Shown in pieces: positions 1 to 11,200 of a stretch of DNA of 37,221 bases. The translations under genes were made by a program, and so were the position numbers. This DNA is from Phoronis australis (Eukaryota > Phoronida > Phoronidae), in the NCBI GenBank assembly GCA_002633005.1, contig NMRA01000068.1, positions 452,259-489,479 of the forward strand, read 5' to 3'. Below the pieces are notes generated by a model. The model searched no databases and was not told the origin of the DNA. It was given only the letters and a program-made list of their open reading frames with translations. Position 1 is the stretch's first letter. Each line of letters opens with the position of its first letter.

Positions 1-288
1 AAAAAACGTCTGTTGAAACTGTACCCACAGCTGCAGTTTGTACGACCTAGTAAGAGGTATGAAAGTGAACTGGTGCTAGCGTTTAACGATTCACTTGCCG
101 ATTATTATGAATCCGAGGGTAGCAGCAGTGGTGATGAAAGTGTGCACGACGTCAAAGTTGTGGACTCATCTCCAGACATCCGGCGTGAGTTGTACAGGTC
201 TGCACTTATTTTAAGAAATTATGTAAAAGATTGTGAAGGTGTTACTGTTTGGCCACCTACTGCCAAAGACTCGCTTGGTGTTCAATGA
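1..288 (+). CDS. Unrecognised partial ORF, 3' end only
   Basis: The frame is open from the first base of the window to a TGA at 286-288, so this is the C-terminal 95 residues of something longer or a last exon. It has a basic, aromatic start (LKLYPQLQFVRPSKR), an acidic and serine-rich middle (ESEGSSSGDES) and a more hydrophobic end (LYRSALILRNYV). I see no zinc finger, membrane segment or catalytic motif. The flanks are repeat-rich, so a transposon-encoded protein is as likely as a host gene. I do not recognise the family. No poly(A) signal is obvious directly after the stop. Confidence 0.35.
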   Translation, partial: KKRLLKLYPQLQFVRPSKRYESELVLAFNDSLADYYESEGSSSGDESVHDVKVVDSSPDIRRELYRSALILRNYVKDCEGVTVWPPTAKDSLGVQ

Positions 289-880
289 CAACTAAATCAC
301 AATCAAGGTCCATATTCGAGAGTTGACTGTGTTACGGTCTAAAACAATTTTTTTGGTCACTTACCAAATGCCAACTGAATCTCATTATGCAAAGAGTTAT
401 TTAGTTTTGCAAATTAAAAAAAGAATCATCAAAATCGGACAATGTTTGAGAAATTTATGCATGTTTTTGTTTATGACTTTCATGCATTTTTAGCGTTACG
501 AGTGGCCATTTTAAAAATAACAATTTTCAACTGTCAAGAGTAGAAAAGAATATTTTATCAAGTAAGCAATTGTTTAGATATGACTATGACTGGGGATAAC
601 GTAAGGCACTTTCAGAGTCAATTAGATGAAGTTGTGCTTAGTCATTGAGAAATGGTAGGGTTCATCATTAAACAGGCACTCGTTACGAAATTTATAAATT
701 CTGTGTTTCTAACCCTCACCTACTGTAAAGAAGGTACTAAAGTTCACACTCTGTAACGAAAAGAAGTGCAAAATATGTCAGCCTAGGCAACACAGCAAAT
801 TATTCAATATCAGTCTAAACATACCAAAAGTTTGGATATTGAATGGGTTCTGCTATGTTGAAAATGGGCCAAAAAGGCCA
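289..880. other. AT-rich stretch with no gene seen
   Basis: I see no ORF of note, no splice-bounded exon and no clear repeat. It is probably intergenic or the 3' untranslated part of whatever ends at 288. Confidence 0.4.
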
Positions 881-888
881 ACAAAATG

Positions 889-2461
889 TAGTGTACGTAC
901 TCCCATGTGGAATTTAGTAACACAAATGGTCAATGAAAATGAAATTGTTGCCTTTTAAATAACAACATGGTGCTTATTATCACCAAAGAAAAATAAATGG
1001 CCATACAACATTATGTTACTATGTGATGCAGAAACAGTGCTGTAGTGTACATACCCCCATGTTTACAAATGCCATGAAATTAAAATATCACTTGGAAGTG
1101 AGCAACATTGGTCATACACAGTTTACTTCCTTAAAAACTTTAGGTTAAAAGAGTGTTTATTGCAAATACATTTGTTTTGAGTGAAATATTAGCATTTATG
1201 TAATGTATATACTCCCATATTTTAATTTATGTCTATTTTCAAAGTATGGCAGATATGCACATGAATACTGTGCTTTTTATTTTTTCTTTTTGAATTGATT
1301 TAGTAAATCAACTAACTCTCAGTACATTCTTAGTATTCAGTTACAAACCTGACATGCCATTGAAATGTAGTGTACGTACACCTGTGTAGTGTACGTACCC
1401 CCATGTAAATAAATACCATGAAACAAAAATATTACATAGTAAGTAAGCAGCACTTGTCATAGACAGCTTCCTCCATTAAAAATGCTAGGTTAAAACGGTG
1501 TTAATCACAAATACACTTGTTTTGAGTGAAATATTAGCATTTGTGTAGTGTACGTACCCCTATATTTTAACATGTGCCTGTTTTCAAAGAATTGTAGACA
1601 GATATGCACAAGACTGCATGCTGTACTTTTAATTTGTTCTCTTTGACTATTGGTAAGTGAACTAACTCTCAGTAGATTTTAATTATTTTTTATAAACCTG
1701 AAGTTAGTGAAATGTAGTGTACGTACCCTTGTGTAGTGTACGTACCTTCAACCTCTGTGCTATAAAGTACTGCCCACAAGAATTTTCAAACACTGCTGTT
1801 CACATGAACAATACTGATGTTTCCAAAATGAATACAGTCTGACAAAAAAATGGACATTATCAAATTTGTGGACGATAAAATGCCACACAGGACTTGGCTC
1901 GTACTAAAAATCCTAGAAGTCAGGTCATGTGACAACTGATGTTGCAGAGGCAGGTTCTCTATCTCTCAAGACAACTTCAACTTGCAACAAAACAACAGTA
2001 GAGGCAGCACAAAACTCGAGACCGTCCCATACATTTGTAACTTAGCCAAAATGATGATTACTGTGCGTAGTTTACGTACCCTATCAACCAGTAACATTTT
2101 TTACTGTTTACAAGTGGAACACTGGGCCTAGCATTGTTTTAGCTATTTTGACCAACTGGTGAATGTATTGAAAACTATTCAAATAGCACCAATGAAACCA
2201 AGTAAAGTTTTTGAAAAAGTAGTAACTTGCCATTGTCTTTTTGTAAGAATCATATTGCAGGAGAAGGTAGTTCTCATTATATTGTGTTAAGATATGCAAT
2301 GTATCATCATCTAGAACAACTTGATCAGCACGGTACCAAATTTTCTTATTTTAGTATGAGATACTTCTTCAATTTAATCAAAAACTTATTAAAGTAACAG
2401 TTACCTTATGAATTTCTGCATGGTAGAAGTGGGTTGTGACCACAAGTTGTAGTGTACGTAC
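889..2461 (+). repeat. Cluster of the 12-mer TAGTGTACGTAC
   Basis: Exact copies of TAGTGTACGTAC start at 889, 1368, 1387, 1546, 1715, 1734 and 2450. One-base or few-base variants start at 1043, 1201 and 2068. Most copies are followed by CCCC or CCCTT and a short T-rich run. All recognised copies lie on the same strand. The 12-mer includes the palindrome GTACGTAC. Apart from the duplication at 1043-1735, the sequence between copies differs, so this is a motif cluster as well as a tandem repeat. No protein function is implied. Confidence 0.75.
1043..1735 (+). repeat. Diverged tandem duplication, unit about 345 bp
   Basis: Unit 1 (about 1043-1386) and unit 2 (about 1387-1735) match in order: the 12-mer, ATGTTTACAAATGCCATGAA or ATGTAAATAAATACCATGAA, a shared GTTTTGAGTGAAATATTAGC segment, a second 12-mer, a GCAGATATGCACA-like segment, and an AACTAACTCTCAGTA segment before the next 12-mer. 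A weaker partial unit may precede it from 889. The copies have small indels, so the duplication is not recent. I see no coding capacity. Confidence 0.7.
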
Positions 2462-3887
2462 CCTTTTATACAACTGCGATGCATTAGGCCATAAAATTTT
2501 ATTCGGTGATTCTTGTGCAAAAATATCTTAGTGATTACAAACCTGGAATGATGGTACTTTAAAATAACCCAGCTTCTACAGTTATATGACAACCTTCATT
2601 TTTCACCAAAAGTGGCCACTGATTGTGATTTGGCTGCAAGCCTCCTAAGGAGCCCATGGTTCTGACTTCAGCACTGACCGTCTTCTATCCTGGAAATTCC
2701 AGGGCCACTCGATGAAATGGCAACGCCCATTGGCGTTTATTTGGGGTCACAACTTTGTGTTTCAAGTGTTCAGACATTGGGACGTTTATCCCGAAAATTG
2801 CAAGAGATACAAACTGGTCCTGGGATACATCGTCTTGGACAAAAGCGGAAAGGTTTGAACAAATACAGCTGCCCTTGTAACTCTTTTGAATGGACTTGAC
2901 AACCTCAAAGGGCTTAGTGCCAAGCTGTCAAATGAGATGATGACATTGTAGAGGTTTAAAAGCTCATTGAACTAGCAGTTGACGAAGTGCAAGCATTGGT
3001 TCCAAGACGCGAAAACCATTGGATCCAATATACAGATTCCTACGCAGTCCTGACAACCGAAGAATAAGGCAGAAACATCCAGGTAATAAATTATAATTCT
3101 ACACAACTTGTACAAAAAGTCTGTTTTCTGAGATACATTGATGCTTGTGTACAATGGAAACGAAACAGAAATTATTTTCGGACATGCCCAATTTACCCAG
3201 TAAAGCACAAGGTCTACGAGCGTACAGAAACTGATTCTAGTTTGTATTTCCACTTGGCTCTTTATCTGCATCATAACCAAAATCAAATTCATGTAGCACG
3301 TTCTTCCAGTGAGTACTACAAAAGGTCAACCTCTCACATCAGTTGACTACCAGGTTTTCGAAAGACAACAGGCAGGTGGGAGCTGCTATTTCTTGTGCCA
3401 TTAGTGGTTAGCAGGATGAGGGATGTAGACTTAGGCTCACTGGAGGATTGGCTGGATTTCTGGGACATAGACTTGCCATCACCAGATTCCCTGAAGGTGA
3501 CTGACTCCCTTCTGACTATCGGCATTTTGAGACACATCACTAAAAAAAACAGTGCAGGTGGCCTGATGTATTTGCGGTGCATCAGACACATGCAGGCCTC
3601 ATGGTTGGGCCCATTGCACAAAACACCTGAGCAAAAGCACGAGCGCCCCATTATGGTTCTTCGTGAAGGACGTTTCCACGTCTGCCAGTCCCCTTTAGGA
3701 AAACGGACAGACGTTTCCATCACTGGTCATCAAGCACTATATCCAGAGCAATCCAAGGCGTGTGTTCTGCAAGTCTTTCTTGATTGAGTGAAAGTGTGTC
3801 AAGTTTTGCCAAAGAGTTCAGTAACGGCAAGATGTATAAAATACGTGCAACCACTTGGAGCAGTTTTCAATTCCCGCTTTTTGTGTA
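2462..3887. other. Region with short unassigned ORFs
   Basis: A 48-codon ORF starts at the ATG at 2712 (plus) and looks coding-like in composition: rich in W, F and Y, with WGHNFVFQVFRHWDVYP inside. It ends at a TGA at 2856-2858 and I recognise no family. Between 3334 and 3787 both strands are open for about 130 codons: plus 3395-3787 and minus 3334-3723. The two overlap completely, so at most one is real, and neither carries a motif I know. Decayed transposon coding sequence is the likeliest explanation. No splice-bounded exon could be supported. Confidence 0.3.
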
Positions 3888-4165
3888 GCGTACTTTAGGT
3901 CTCGCGATGGACCAGACTAGTTTATTTTTGTATCTATTGACTCTCTCGGTGAACTAGTCTTAGTAATATTTTTACTACAGTGTGCTTTGTAAAGCTATCT
4001 ACAAAGCAGTCAGTACTTTTTGGTCTCGCGACACTTCTTGTATTTTTAGAGATATTTAGCATAGCAAACTTTTTGTCTCTCGACGGACCAGGACATATTT
4101 GTGTAGATATTAACTCTCATTATACATCTGGTCCCTCGGCGAACTGGTCTTGTATACCTTTTCAA
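3888..4165 (+). repeat. Imperfect direct duplication, offset about 175 bp
   Basis: Two segments share the same order of words. Near 3898: GGTCTCGCGATGGACCAG, then ATTGACTCTC, then TCGGTGAACTAGTCTT, then ACAGTGTGC. Near 4072: TGTCTCTCGACGGACCAG, then ATTAACTCTC, then CTCGGCGAACTGGTCTTG, then ACGGTGTACAGC. A third short GGTCTCGCGACAC copy lies at 4021. The ORF at 3980-4195 is a by-product of this repeat rather than a supported gene. Confidence 0.45.
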
Positions 4166-4559
4166 CACGGTGTACAGCATGTTTTGGTTCCGTGAAAAAT
4201 GTTTTCAGGTGATTTGTTTCCCCATGTGTTGGGTTTTTACATGGCCATCAGTGCTCCTTAGGCTCTTGAATATTTGGTAGTTGTCTAAACCCCTGAAGGC
4301 ACACTACACTTTTTCGTATACGACATTTCGTATGCTAAAAATCTGTGTGTGCAAACAGATGTTCCAACTAAAACTTTGCTAGTGGCATGTCTCATACCCA
4401 GATTTGCACAAAATTAATAGCGTTTTATGGAACTTATGAGCCGAGTTCATGTGACGAAATCGAGAAGGGTTTTAACTCGTCTTAGGAAAAACTCCAGACA
4501 CGTTAACTGCAACAAACTCGCCAGGACAAATGGAAATTGCACTATTTGGCTACAAAACA

Positions 4560-5146
4560 AACAAGAGCAATGCGCCCACGAATGCATCGCAAAAGGTGTG
4601 CTTTTAGGGTTATTTATTTGTATCATAAAAATGACCACTAGATGGCGCAAAAACGTAAAATCCATCAAAAACATGCCATGTTTCATAAAAATCTGTCAAG
4701 GAACTTCAGAGAAACAAAGGAAAACAGAACAAAATGAAATTGCCACTTGTTGGGCACAGCATCCATTCCATCAGCCTGAAAGTCGTCATCTGTTATCTTC
4801 ACTTACTAAATTTAATAAAGATCCTGCAGTGGGTTTTGGAGATACAGGTATGGGCGCAAAACAAAACAAAAACTACCACTAGGAGGCGCCACAGTAGTCC
4901 GTCGCTATCATCAAACGTCCTCTTCACACTGAAAACATATACGTCAATTTTCAAAACCATCCCTAGAATGGTTTGGTTGATCGAGGGGTGGATAGCAAAA
5001 ATGGCAACCAGGTGCCACAAAATACCTCGATTCCATCCAAAAACTGGATGATAGCGTCATCTCACCAATAGATGCCCATATTCAAAATTTTATGAAAATC
5101 TGTTGAGGACCTTTGAAGATACAGACTGGTAAACGTAAAAAAATAC
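4560..5146 (+). mobile_element. CTCF-motif composite repeat, array 1, partial first copy
   Basis: The copy begins at the family's head sequence (CAAGAGCAATGCGCCCACGA at about 4560) and carries CTCF-like cores at 4635-4648 (CCACTAGATGGCGC) and 4876-4889 (CCACTAGGAGGCGC). Degenerate ones lie near 4743 and 5003. At about 5147 a second head (GAGCAATGCG) starts, so this copy lacks its tail and is followed by a fuller copy. It contains no credible gene; the ORFs at 4427-5051 follow the repeat. Confidence 0.7.
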
Positions 5147-7013
5147 AAGAGCAATGCGACGCGTTGAAATGCGACCACGAATGCACCGCAAACGGAGTGC
5201 TTCTAGGATTGTTTATTTGTTTCATAAAAATAGCCACAAGAGGGCAAAAAAAAAACATTCAATCCATCTGAAAATGGGTACATGCCATCACTTCTTTAAT
5301 AGAAAGCTATTAAGCAAATATCATAAAAATCTGCAAAGGAACTTCAGAGATACAAAGGAAAACAAAAAATAATGAAATTGCCACTTTAGGACATAGCCTT
5401 CATTGGATCCGCCTGAATAACGTCGCCATCTGTTGTTAGCTTCATATAAATACAATTACTAAATTTAATAAATATCTTGCAGTGAGTTTAGGAGATGCAG
5501 CTATGAGCACAAAACAAAACAAAACTACCACTAGGAGGCGCTACAGTGGTCGAATGAGTTATTGTCAACTGTCTTCTTCACATTGAGAACACATACCATT
5601 GACCAATTTTCGAAGTCATCCTCAGAATGGTTTGGTTGATCAAGGGGTGGACGCCAAAAAACAAGACTCGAAAACAAGAATAATGGCCACTAGGTGGTGC
5701 AAACGTTCCTCGATGCCATCCCAAAGCGGGAAGATAGCATCATCTAACCAATAAATGCTTATACTCCAAACTTTCTGATAATCCGTTGAGGACCTTTGAA
5801 GATACAGAGGTAAGCCTAAAAAATGAAAATTGCCACTACGGGGCACACTGGTAGTCAGATCCATCCAAAAGTTGTTGTCATCCTTTGTTAACACGATATA
5901 AAATAAATACCCTTGCTAAATTTAGCAAAGATGCTGCTGGGCTACAGTAGTCGAAGTCATTGGTAAATCATCGTCAGCTTCGTAGCAAGAACATACATGC
6001 CAATTTTCACAATCATCCTTAGTGCGGTTTGGTTGATAGAGGGGTGGACACCAAAAAACAGACTAAAAAACAGTACAAGTGGCCACTAAGTGGCGCAAAC
6101 AATGTTAGATCCATTCAAAAATCAGAGGATAGCTTCATCTCACTAATAGGTGCCTACATTACAAATTTTATGAAAATACGTTGAGGACCTTTGAAGATAC
6201 AGAGGTAAATGTAAAAAACATAAATTGTCACTAGGGGGCACACCAGTAGTCAGATCTGTCGGAAAGTTGTCGTCCTCTCTAACTTGTAAACATNAAATGA
6301 GAGGATAGCTTCATCTCACTAATAGGTGCCTACATTACAAATTTTATGAAAATACGTTGAGGACCTTTGAAGATACAGAGGTAAATGTAAAAAACATAAA
6401 TTGTCACTAGGGGGCACACCAGTAGTCAGATCTGTCGTAAAGTTGTCGTCATCTCTTGTAAACATCATATAAAAATGCTTGCAGAATTTAGTAAAGATCC
6501 TGCCAACGGTTTAGGAGATACAGCCATGGGCGCAAAGAGACAAAACTGCCACTAGGAGGCACCACAGTAGTCGAAATTGTCGGAAAATCATCGTCAACTG
6601 TCCTCTTCATAATAAGAACATACATGCCAATTTCCACCACCATCCTTAGAGCGGTTTGGTTGATATAGGGGTGAACGTCAAAAAACAGACTCGAATACAG
6701 CAAAAATGGACACTAGGTGGTGCAAACTACGTCGAATCCATTCAAAAACGAGAAGATAGCGTCATCTCGCTAATACGTACCTATATTCCAAATTTTATGA
6801 AAATACCTTGAGGACCTTTGAAGATACAGAGGTAAACGTAAAAAATAAAATTGCCACTAGTGGGCACACCGGTAGTCGGATCCGTCCGAATGTTCGCTCA
6901 TGCCATTCCATCCATGGAAGGAACACATGTGCAAAATTTGATGAACATATGTCAAGGCAATTTGGAGATAGAGCAGCGGACGCTGGACACCAGACGCCGG
7001 ACAGACAGAGATG
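5147..7013 (+). mobile_element. CTCF-motif composite repeat, array 1, near-complete copy
   Basis: The head is at 5147 (GAGCAATGCG, then ACCACGAATGCACCGCAAAC). The tail runs from about 6880 (TCATGCCATTCCATCCATGG) to GACAGACAGAGATG at 7013. Between them three sub-unit types alternate. Type C (ACTACCACTAGGAGGCGC) is at 5528 and 6549. Type B (ATGGCCACTAGGTGGTGC or variants) is at 5234, 5687, 6083 and 6710. Type A (TTGCCACTACGGGGCAC or variants) is at 5833, 6228, 6404 and 6854. Regular spacings are about 144-161 bp; one C unit near 5935 is deleted. The head and the tail of other copies share an inverted ATRCGCCCACRAAT, which suggests a non-autonomous DNA or Helentron-like element with a tandem-repeat core. 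It encodes no protein. The tail is cut short compared with the copy at 34.2 kb. Confidence 0.75.
6125..6451 (+). repeat. Near-identical 155-bp duplication around a single N
   Basis: The segment at 6125-6279 recurs at 6301-6455 with about one difference in the first 150 bases. Between them, at 6294, lies the only N in the window. Other neighbouring repeat units here differ by 10-20 percent. A near-identical pair on either side of an N is best explained by overlapping contig ends that were not merged, not by biology. Confidence 0.7.
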
Positions 7014-8182
7014 TCTTACAAGAGAGAGGGAAACTCCCTTCCCACATCCCCAAAGCGCGAATCATAACCTCCCTTACTGAAAACATAGATCCGCTAACTG
7101 TAAACATCTGGTAGAGTCTCACCTAGCTTTTCATATGCTAAGAAACAAGCTCCTGGATGGGGAACCATTACACGTCTACAACATGAAGTGCATGGCAACA
7201 AACAAAAATTCTCTATCACTGTGTTGTATGAGCATGACTGTAACCTTCAAAACAGCCCTTTGTAGCATAAACTATTAATAATTTGACAAAATGATGCTTT
7301 CAAGATAAATATCTTAGTAAATGCAGTAGCCACTTTACAATTCACCGACAGATGACAATCATTTGCATCCTACATGTCAGCCTTCACTGTCAATGTTCAT
7401 TTGTTTTTACACCGCAGTTATTTCCCTATTATATCATTCAGTGAAGTCATCCCTGCAAATATCGCAGTTTCTGCCAACCTCCCTCTTCACCGCCTTCACC
7501 GCCCATTGCCTACGATACCATTCTCTTCAATGTCACCGGAAGAAAGCAGTGCCATTACATCAAGTTTTCCTGCTATCCCGGTCATTGTGTGCAATCACGT
7601 CTACATGACACTGCGACAACTTGTGCTCAAAAGTCTCCACAAACTGTCACAATTTGAGGGTTACGGTAAGACAGTGTGTGCAGTGGTGACAGTTTGCAGT
7701 CTTACAGAGCCACCATGTTACCGAATAAATCCCCAAAGAACACAGGTTCTGTTAGTACATGGAAACATCTGGTGCAGAGACCCTAGACTTCCTGAGGTCT
7801 GCTCCAGTTTGGAAACACAAAACCTGGGATCTGCAACCAGGAGAGGCCTGGTGCACAGGTTAGCCCTGTTGGCCTCTTGGGTAGAACTGGGGTCAGTTAT
7901 TGTGGTACTGGCAACCGAACTTTTACTTTAGGCATTTTGCACTACGTCGCCTTCTTGCATGACCTCATTCAATTGTTTCATGGAAATTTCCTATCTTATG
8001 GTATTGTTTTTGTTAGGTCTCCCAAATGATGCAAACGCGACATATTACTGAATCTAACGTAAAAATACAGTCATCTAAATAGTGAACCAATGCCCCCATA
8101 ACATGAAAGCCTTGTCAGATATGTATAGTAACTCATGCAAATGTAAAAAGCTGTGACTGGGCATGCAGAGTTCTGTACTCAC
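7014..8182. other. Unresolved region with a 185-codon ORF
   Basis: The plus ORF at 7374-7931 is the longest outside the retrotransposon, 185 codons from its ATG. Its composition is hydrophobic and patchy with no domain I recognise. A second ORF at 7363-7608 overlaps it in another frame. The G+C-richer segment near 7740-7910 (GAGACCCTAGACTTCCTGAG) resembles repeat sequence. Because SMPD4 runs on the minus strand here, this is probably its intron or downstream part. I found no further SMPD4 exon in this stretch. Confidence 0.25.
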
Positions 8183-8251
8183 AGTGAGGCTATGAAGGAA
8201 GTTGATGTAATTGAGTCTGGCATTCTGTGGCCCGTACCACAAGCTCCCTCT
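8183..8251 (-). CDS. SMPD4: Possible SMPD4 exon 9
   Basis: A strong acceptor (GTGTTTCCCCAG before 8251) and a consensus donor (GTGAGT after 8183) enclose 69 nt, 23 open codons in the phase that exon 8 requires. The peptide (RGSLWYGPQNARLNY, then INFLHSLT) does not clearly match the part of SMPD4 I expect next. It may be a diverged or alternative exon, or chance. Confidence 0.35.
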
Positions 8252-11200
8252 CTGGGGAAACACGAGAGTGTGACAATAAAGCGGAGAAGGAGAATGGTAA
8301 TCTGATGAAAATGACCACAGGGGCTAGTCTACAGTAAAATAATACGCCAACATAAAGCATGTTAACTTTTTACATTAACCGTTGGTCAACAGAATCTGAC
8401 TAGGAATGAAAACTGCTCCGTCATTGCAGGACCACTTAGAATTGGTTTGGGACATTTTCAAGATTTTGCAAGAAAATTTATTCAGAAATAATGAGCAATA
8501 ACAAATCAAAGAACATTTTTAATTCAGTACATAAAAATTATTGCCCAAGCAAATCAGACAAATTTAAAGGGGGAATAACATAGACAAATATGAATAACCA
8601 GTATGTCAAACTTACAAAAACGAGCAACAACATTTAAAACTTGGGTGCAAATGTCATATTACTAAGAGACAACACAGTGAAGCTTACCGCTGCCTGCACT
8701 GAGAGTCCATGCTTCACAGGAGACCCTGAGTTTTGGTTGAGCCAGAATTCGCACAAGATCTGTGACAAAATGGTAATAAAAAAGTTAATCAAGAGTCACT
8801 GCATGAGAAAGTCAACTAGTTTGTAAGATTGGATAGAAGAATTATGAACGAGAATAGTTGGGGCAAAAATACTGTTTCAAAACGTGTACAGCTGGACTCC
8901 CTAAAATTTGGTGATGTGAGACTTTCACTGCTTCCAAACAAACTCTTTAAAAATACTGTTTCAAAACGTGTAAAGCTGGACTCCCTAAAATTTGGTGATG
9001 TGAGACTTTCACTGCTTCCAAATAAACTCTTTAAAAATTGAAGTTATAAGACCACTAACAAAATGTAACAGATTCCATTTTCAAAAGACCTTGAGAATAT
9101 TTTTTAAATTTGCAATGTGTGTAAAATGCACATTTTGCACCCCCTGGAGCAAAAAGGAGAATGTCACCAAAAACAACATATTTTGCACCAATTTAGACAG
9201 AGTAATTCCACTCACTAACAGCAAGTGCAGTTCTTTTACCAAATGAGGAGGCAGTGTGGCCTCATGTGATAGGTGTCTGCTTTCTTTACTCAATGTCGTG
9301 GGTTCGAGTCCCACTGGGTCACACTGCTAAACCCTTGAGTCAGGTTTCTAGATCCTAAGCTTGATTTAACTATTAATAAAGCATAAAAATGATTCCAGGT
9401 AATCAGTGCAAAGGCCCCACATGATTGTTTTATGAATTACCACCCATGAGACTGTTTTTCAGAAATTCCCTATTATCTTAACTACGTACGAATCCATTTC
9501 TTGGGACTAAACTGTTTTTCTAAGACAATTATTATGGTAGCCTCTGTCAATGCCAAGATATCACAAAAGCAACAGACCCTTAAATTCCTTACAGACAAAG
9601 CAAACATCAAACACAACCTGCAAAATGCAAAGTTGAATATCAAGAATGATGAAGAAACAGAAATTAAAAAAATCAAAATTTATCAAATTTCATTTTTCTT
9701 GTGCAACAATTTTTCATAAATTGTCATGTCATTTCGATCAACGTATACATCATTTTGCATGATGTTTGAAATAACACATTTCAGCGGTGCTATAGCGGCC
9801 GTGAAAGTAAACTTCTCACTAGGGTTGACTGCAGAAAACATAACACACCGAGACAGTCACTGAGGCCAACAAGATGATGGAATTGACAAAATATAGTACA
9901 AGGCAAAAGTAATCAATAGGCCATGTACAGTACAAGACAAAGTAATCAGACAAAATACTATTTCCCCGCCTAATTCTTTTGAAGCAAAAATTTATGGTAA
10001 TAACTATTGGGACAGCAAAACCCTAAATACAGAATGGTTTGGCCACCTTACTAACTTTTCTGTTAATTCCCCTTCATTCTCGGTCATGAGAGATTACTGT
10101 GACAGTGAATTCTGCTTCTACCCAGCTGTCATAATGGGGAATTCCTGGTCGTTTTGCCTGATTACCTTTGGCTTGTATTGTAATTGATTAGAAAATCCAA
10201 TGAATACTACAAAAACATCCATCCACATGTAACTTTGTCAATAGTGTCTATGCTGACATTTATTTGAATGACTCCTGAGTATCCCGTACCTGTATTAAAG
10301 TCTCCGTACGCCACGTGTCTGTGGCAGTATAGTCTATATTAGTTGCATGTGCCCTCGGTGATTGGTGTCGCAGTAATGCAGACGAAGATGTCAGGTGACG
10401 AGGACTGTGCATGCCCCCTGGGGACTGTCTGGAAAATGAATGATCAAGAAAATAACAATTCACAGCCAAAAGAAATTTCACTGACAGCAGTACATCATTT
10501 TGCGTAAACAAATAAAATATTGGGAGACAGAAGCAACATAATTAATCAACAGGGAGAATTCAGGAGAACTCAAATGGCAAAACATGAATTCATTCTTTGT
10601 TATTTTGACATCCTCTTTAAGGGAAGGTGTCAAAATATCTTCAACATTAATCAACAATCTTTGCACATTGGATAAACATGTGTTCAGTATTCTGCACTGT
10701 TTGCGAGCAGCTTTTATTATAAGGATTTTTAGAGCCTTTTTTGAATTTTGAATTTGTTTGCAATAAATTAAATACCTGCACATAATATGTAAATCTTGAA
10801 CTGGTGTGGAAATAAAGACCACAAACATGTTTAAATCTGGTCTGCACGCCACCTGTTGGCCACATCACTTGATCTCACGAACATAAGTCAGAAAAGATTT
10901 TTGCCCCCAACCAGGACTCGAACCCAGGACCTTCTGCTAACCATACAGACTGAGCCATGGAGACCACCGGTCAAACACAGAAATCCAATCAGACTTAGCA
11001 GTGGGCATAACGCCCATCAACTCGTGAGTGTATATAAATATTATGTAAATCTTGAACCAGTGTGGAAATATAGAGCACCGGCATAGAAATATGGATTACA
11101 GACATTTTTAAGTCTGTGAGTGTATATAAATATGTACTATATAAATATGAGCGGTCACTCAAATCGAATCTCCCGTCAGGCATGAGCAATTTTGTATGTA

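Noticed and set aside
3334-3787. Overlapping 130-codon ORFs on both strands as genes
   Set aside because: They are fully overlapping, have no motif, no splice logic and no recognised family. At most this is decayed transposon sequence.
4427-5372. ORFs of 70-150 codons in the CTCF-motif array
   Set aside because: They follow the repeat sub-units, overlap on both strands, and change from copy to copy. No coding constraint is visible.
7374-7931. 185-codon plus ORF as a gene
   Set aside because: It has a patchy composition, no recognised domain, overlaps another open frame and lies in the path of SMPD4. Kept only as an unresolved region.
9251-9327. Functional tRNA gene
   Set aside because: The T-arm is perfect but the anticodon arm does not form and bases are inserted before the acceptor end. 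A SINE head fits better. The same reasoning applies to the tRNA-like sequences at 10902, 26393 and 28291.
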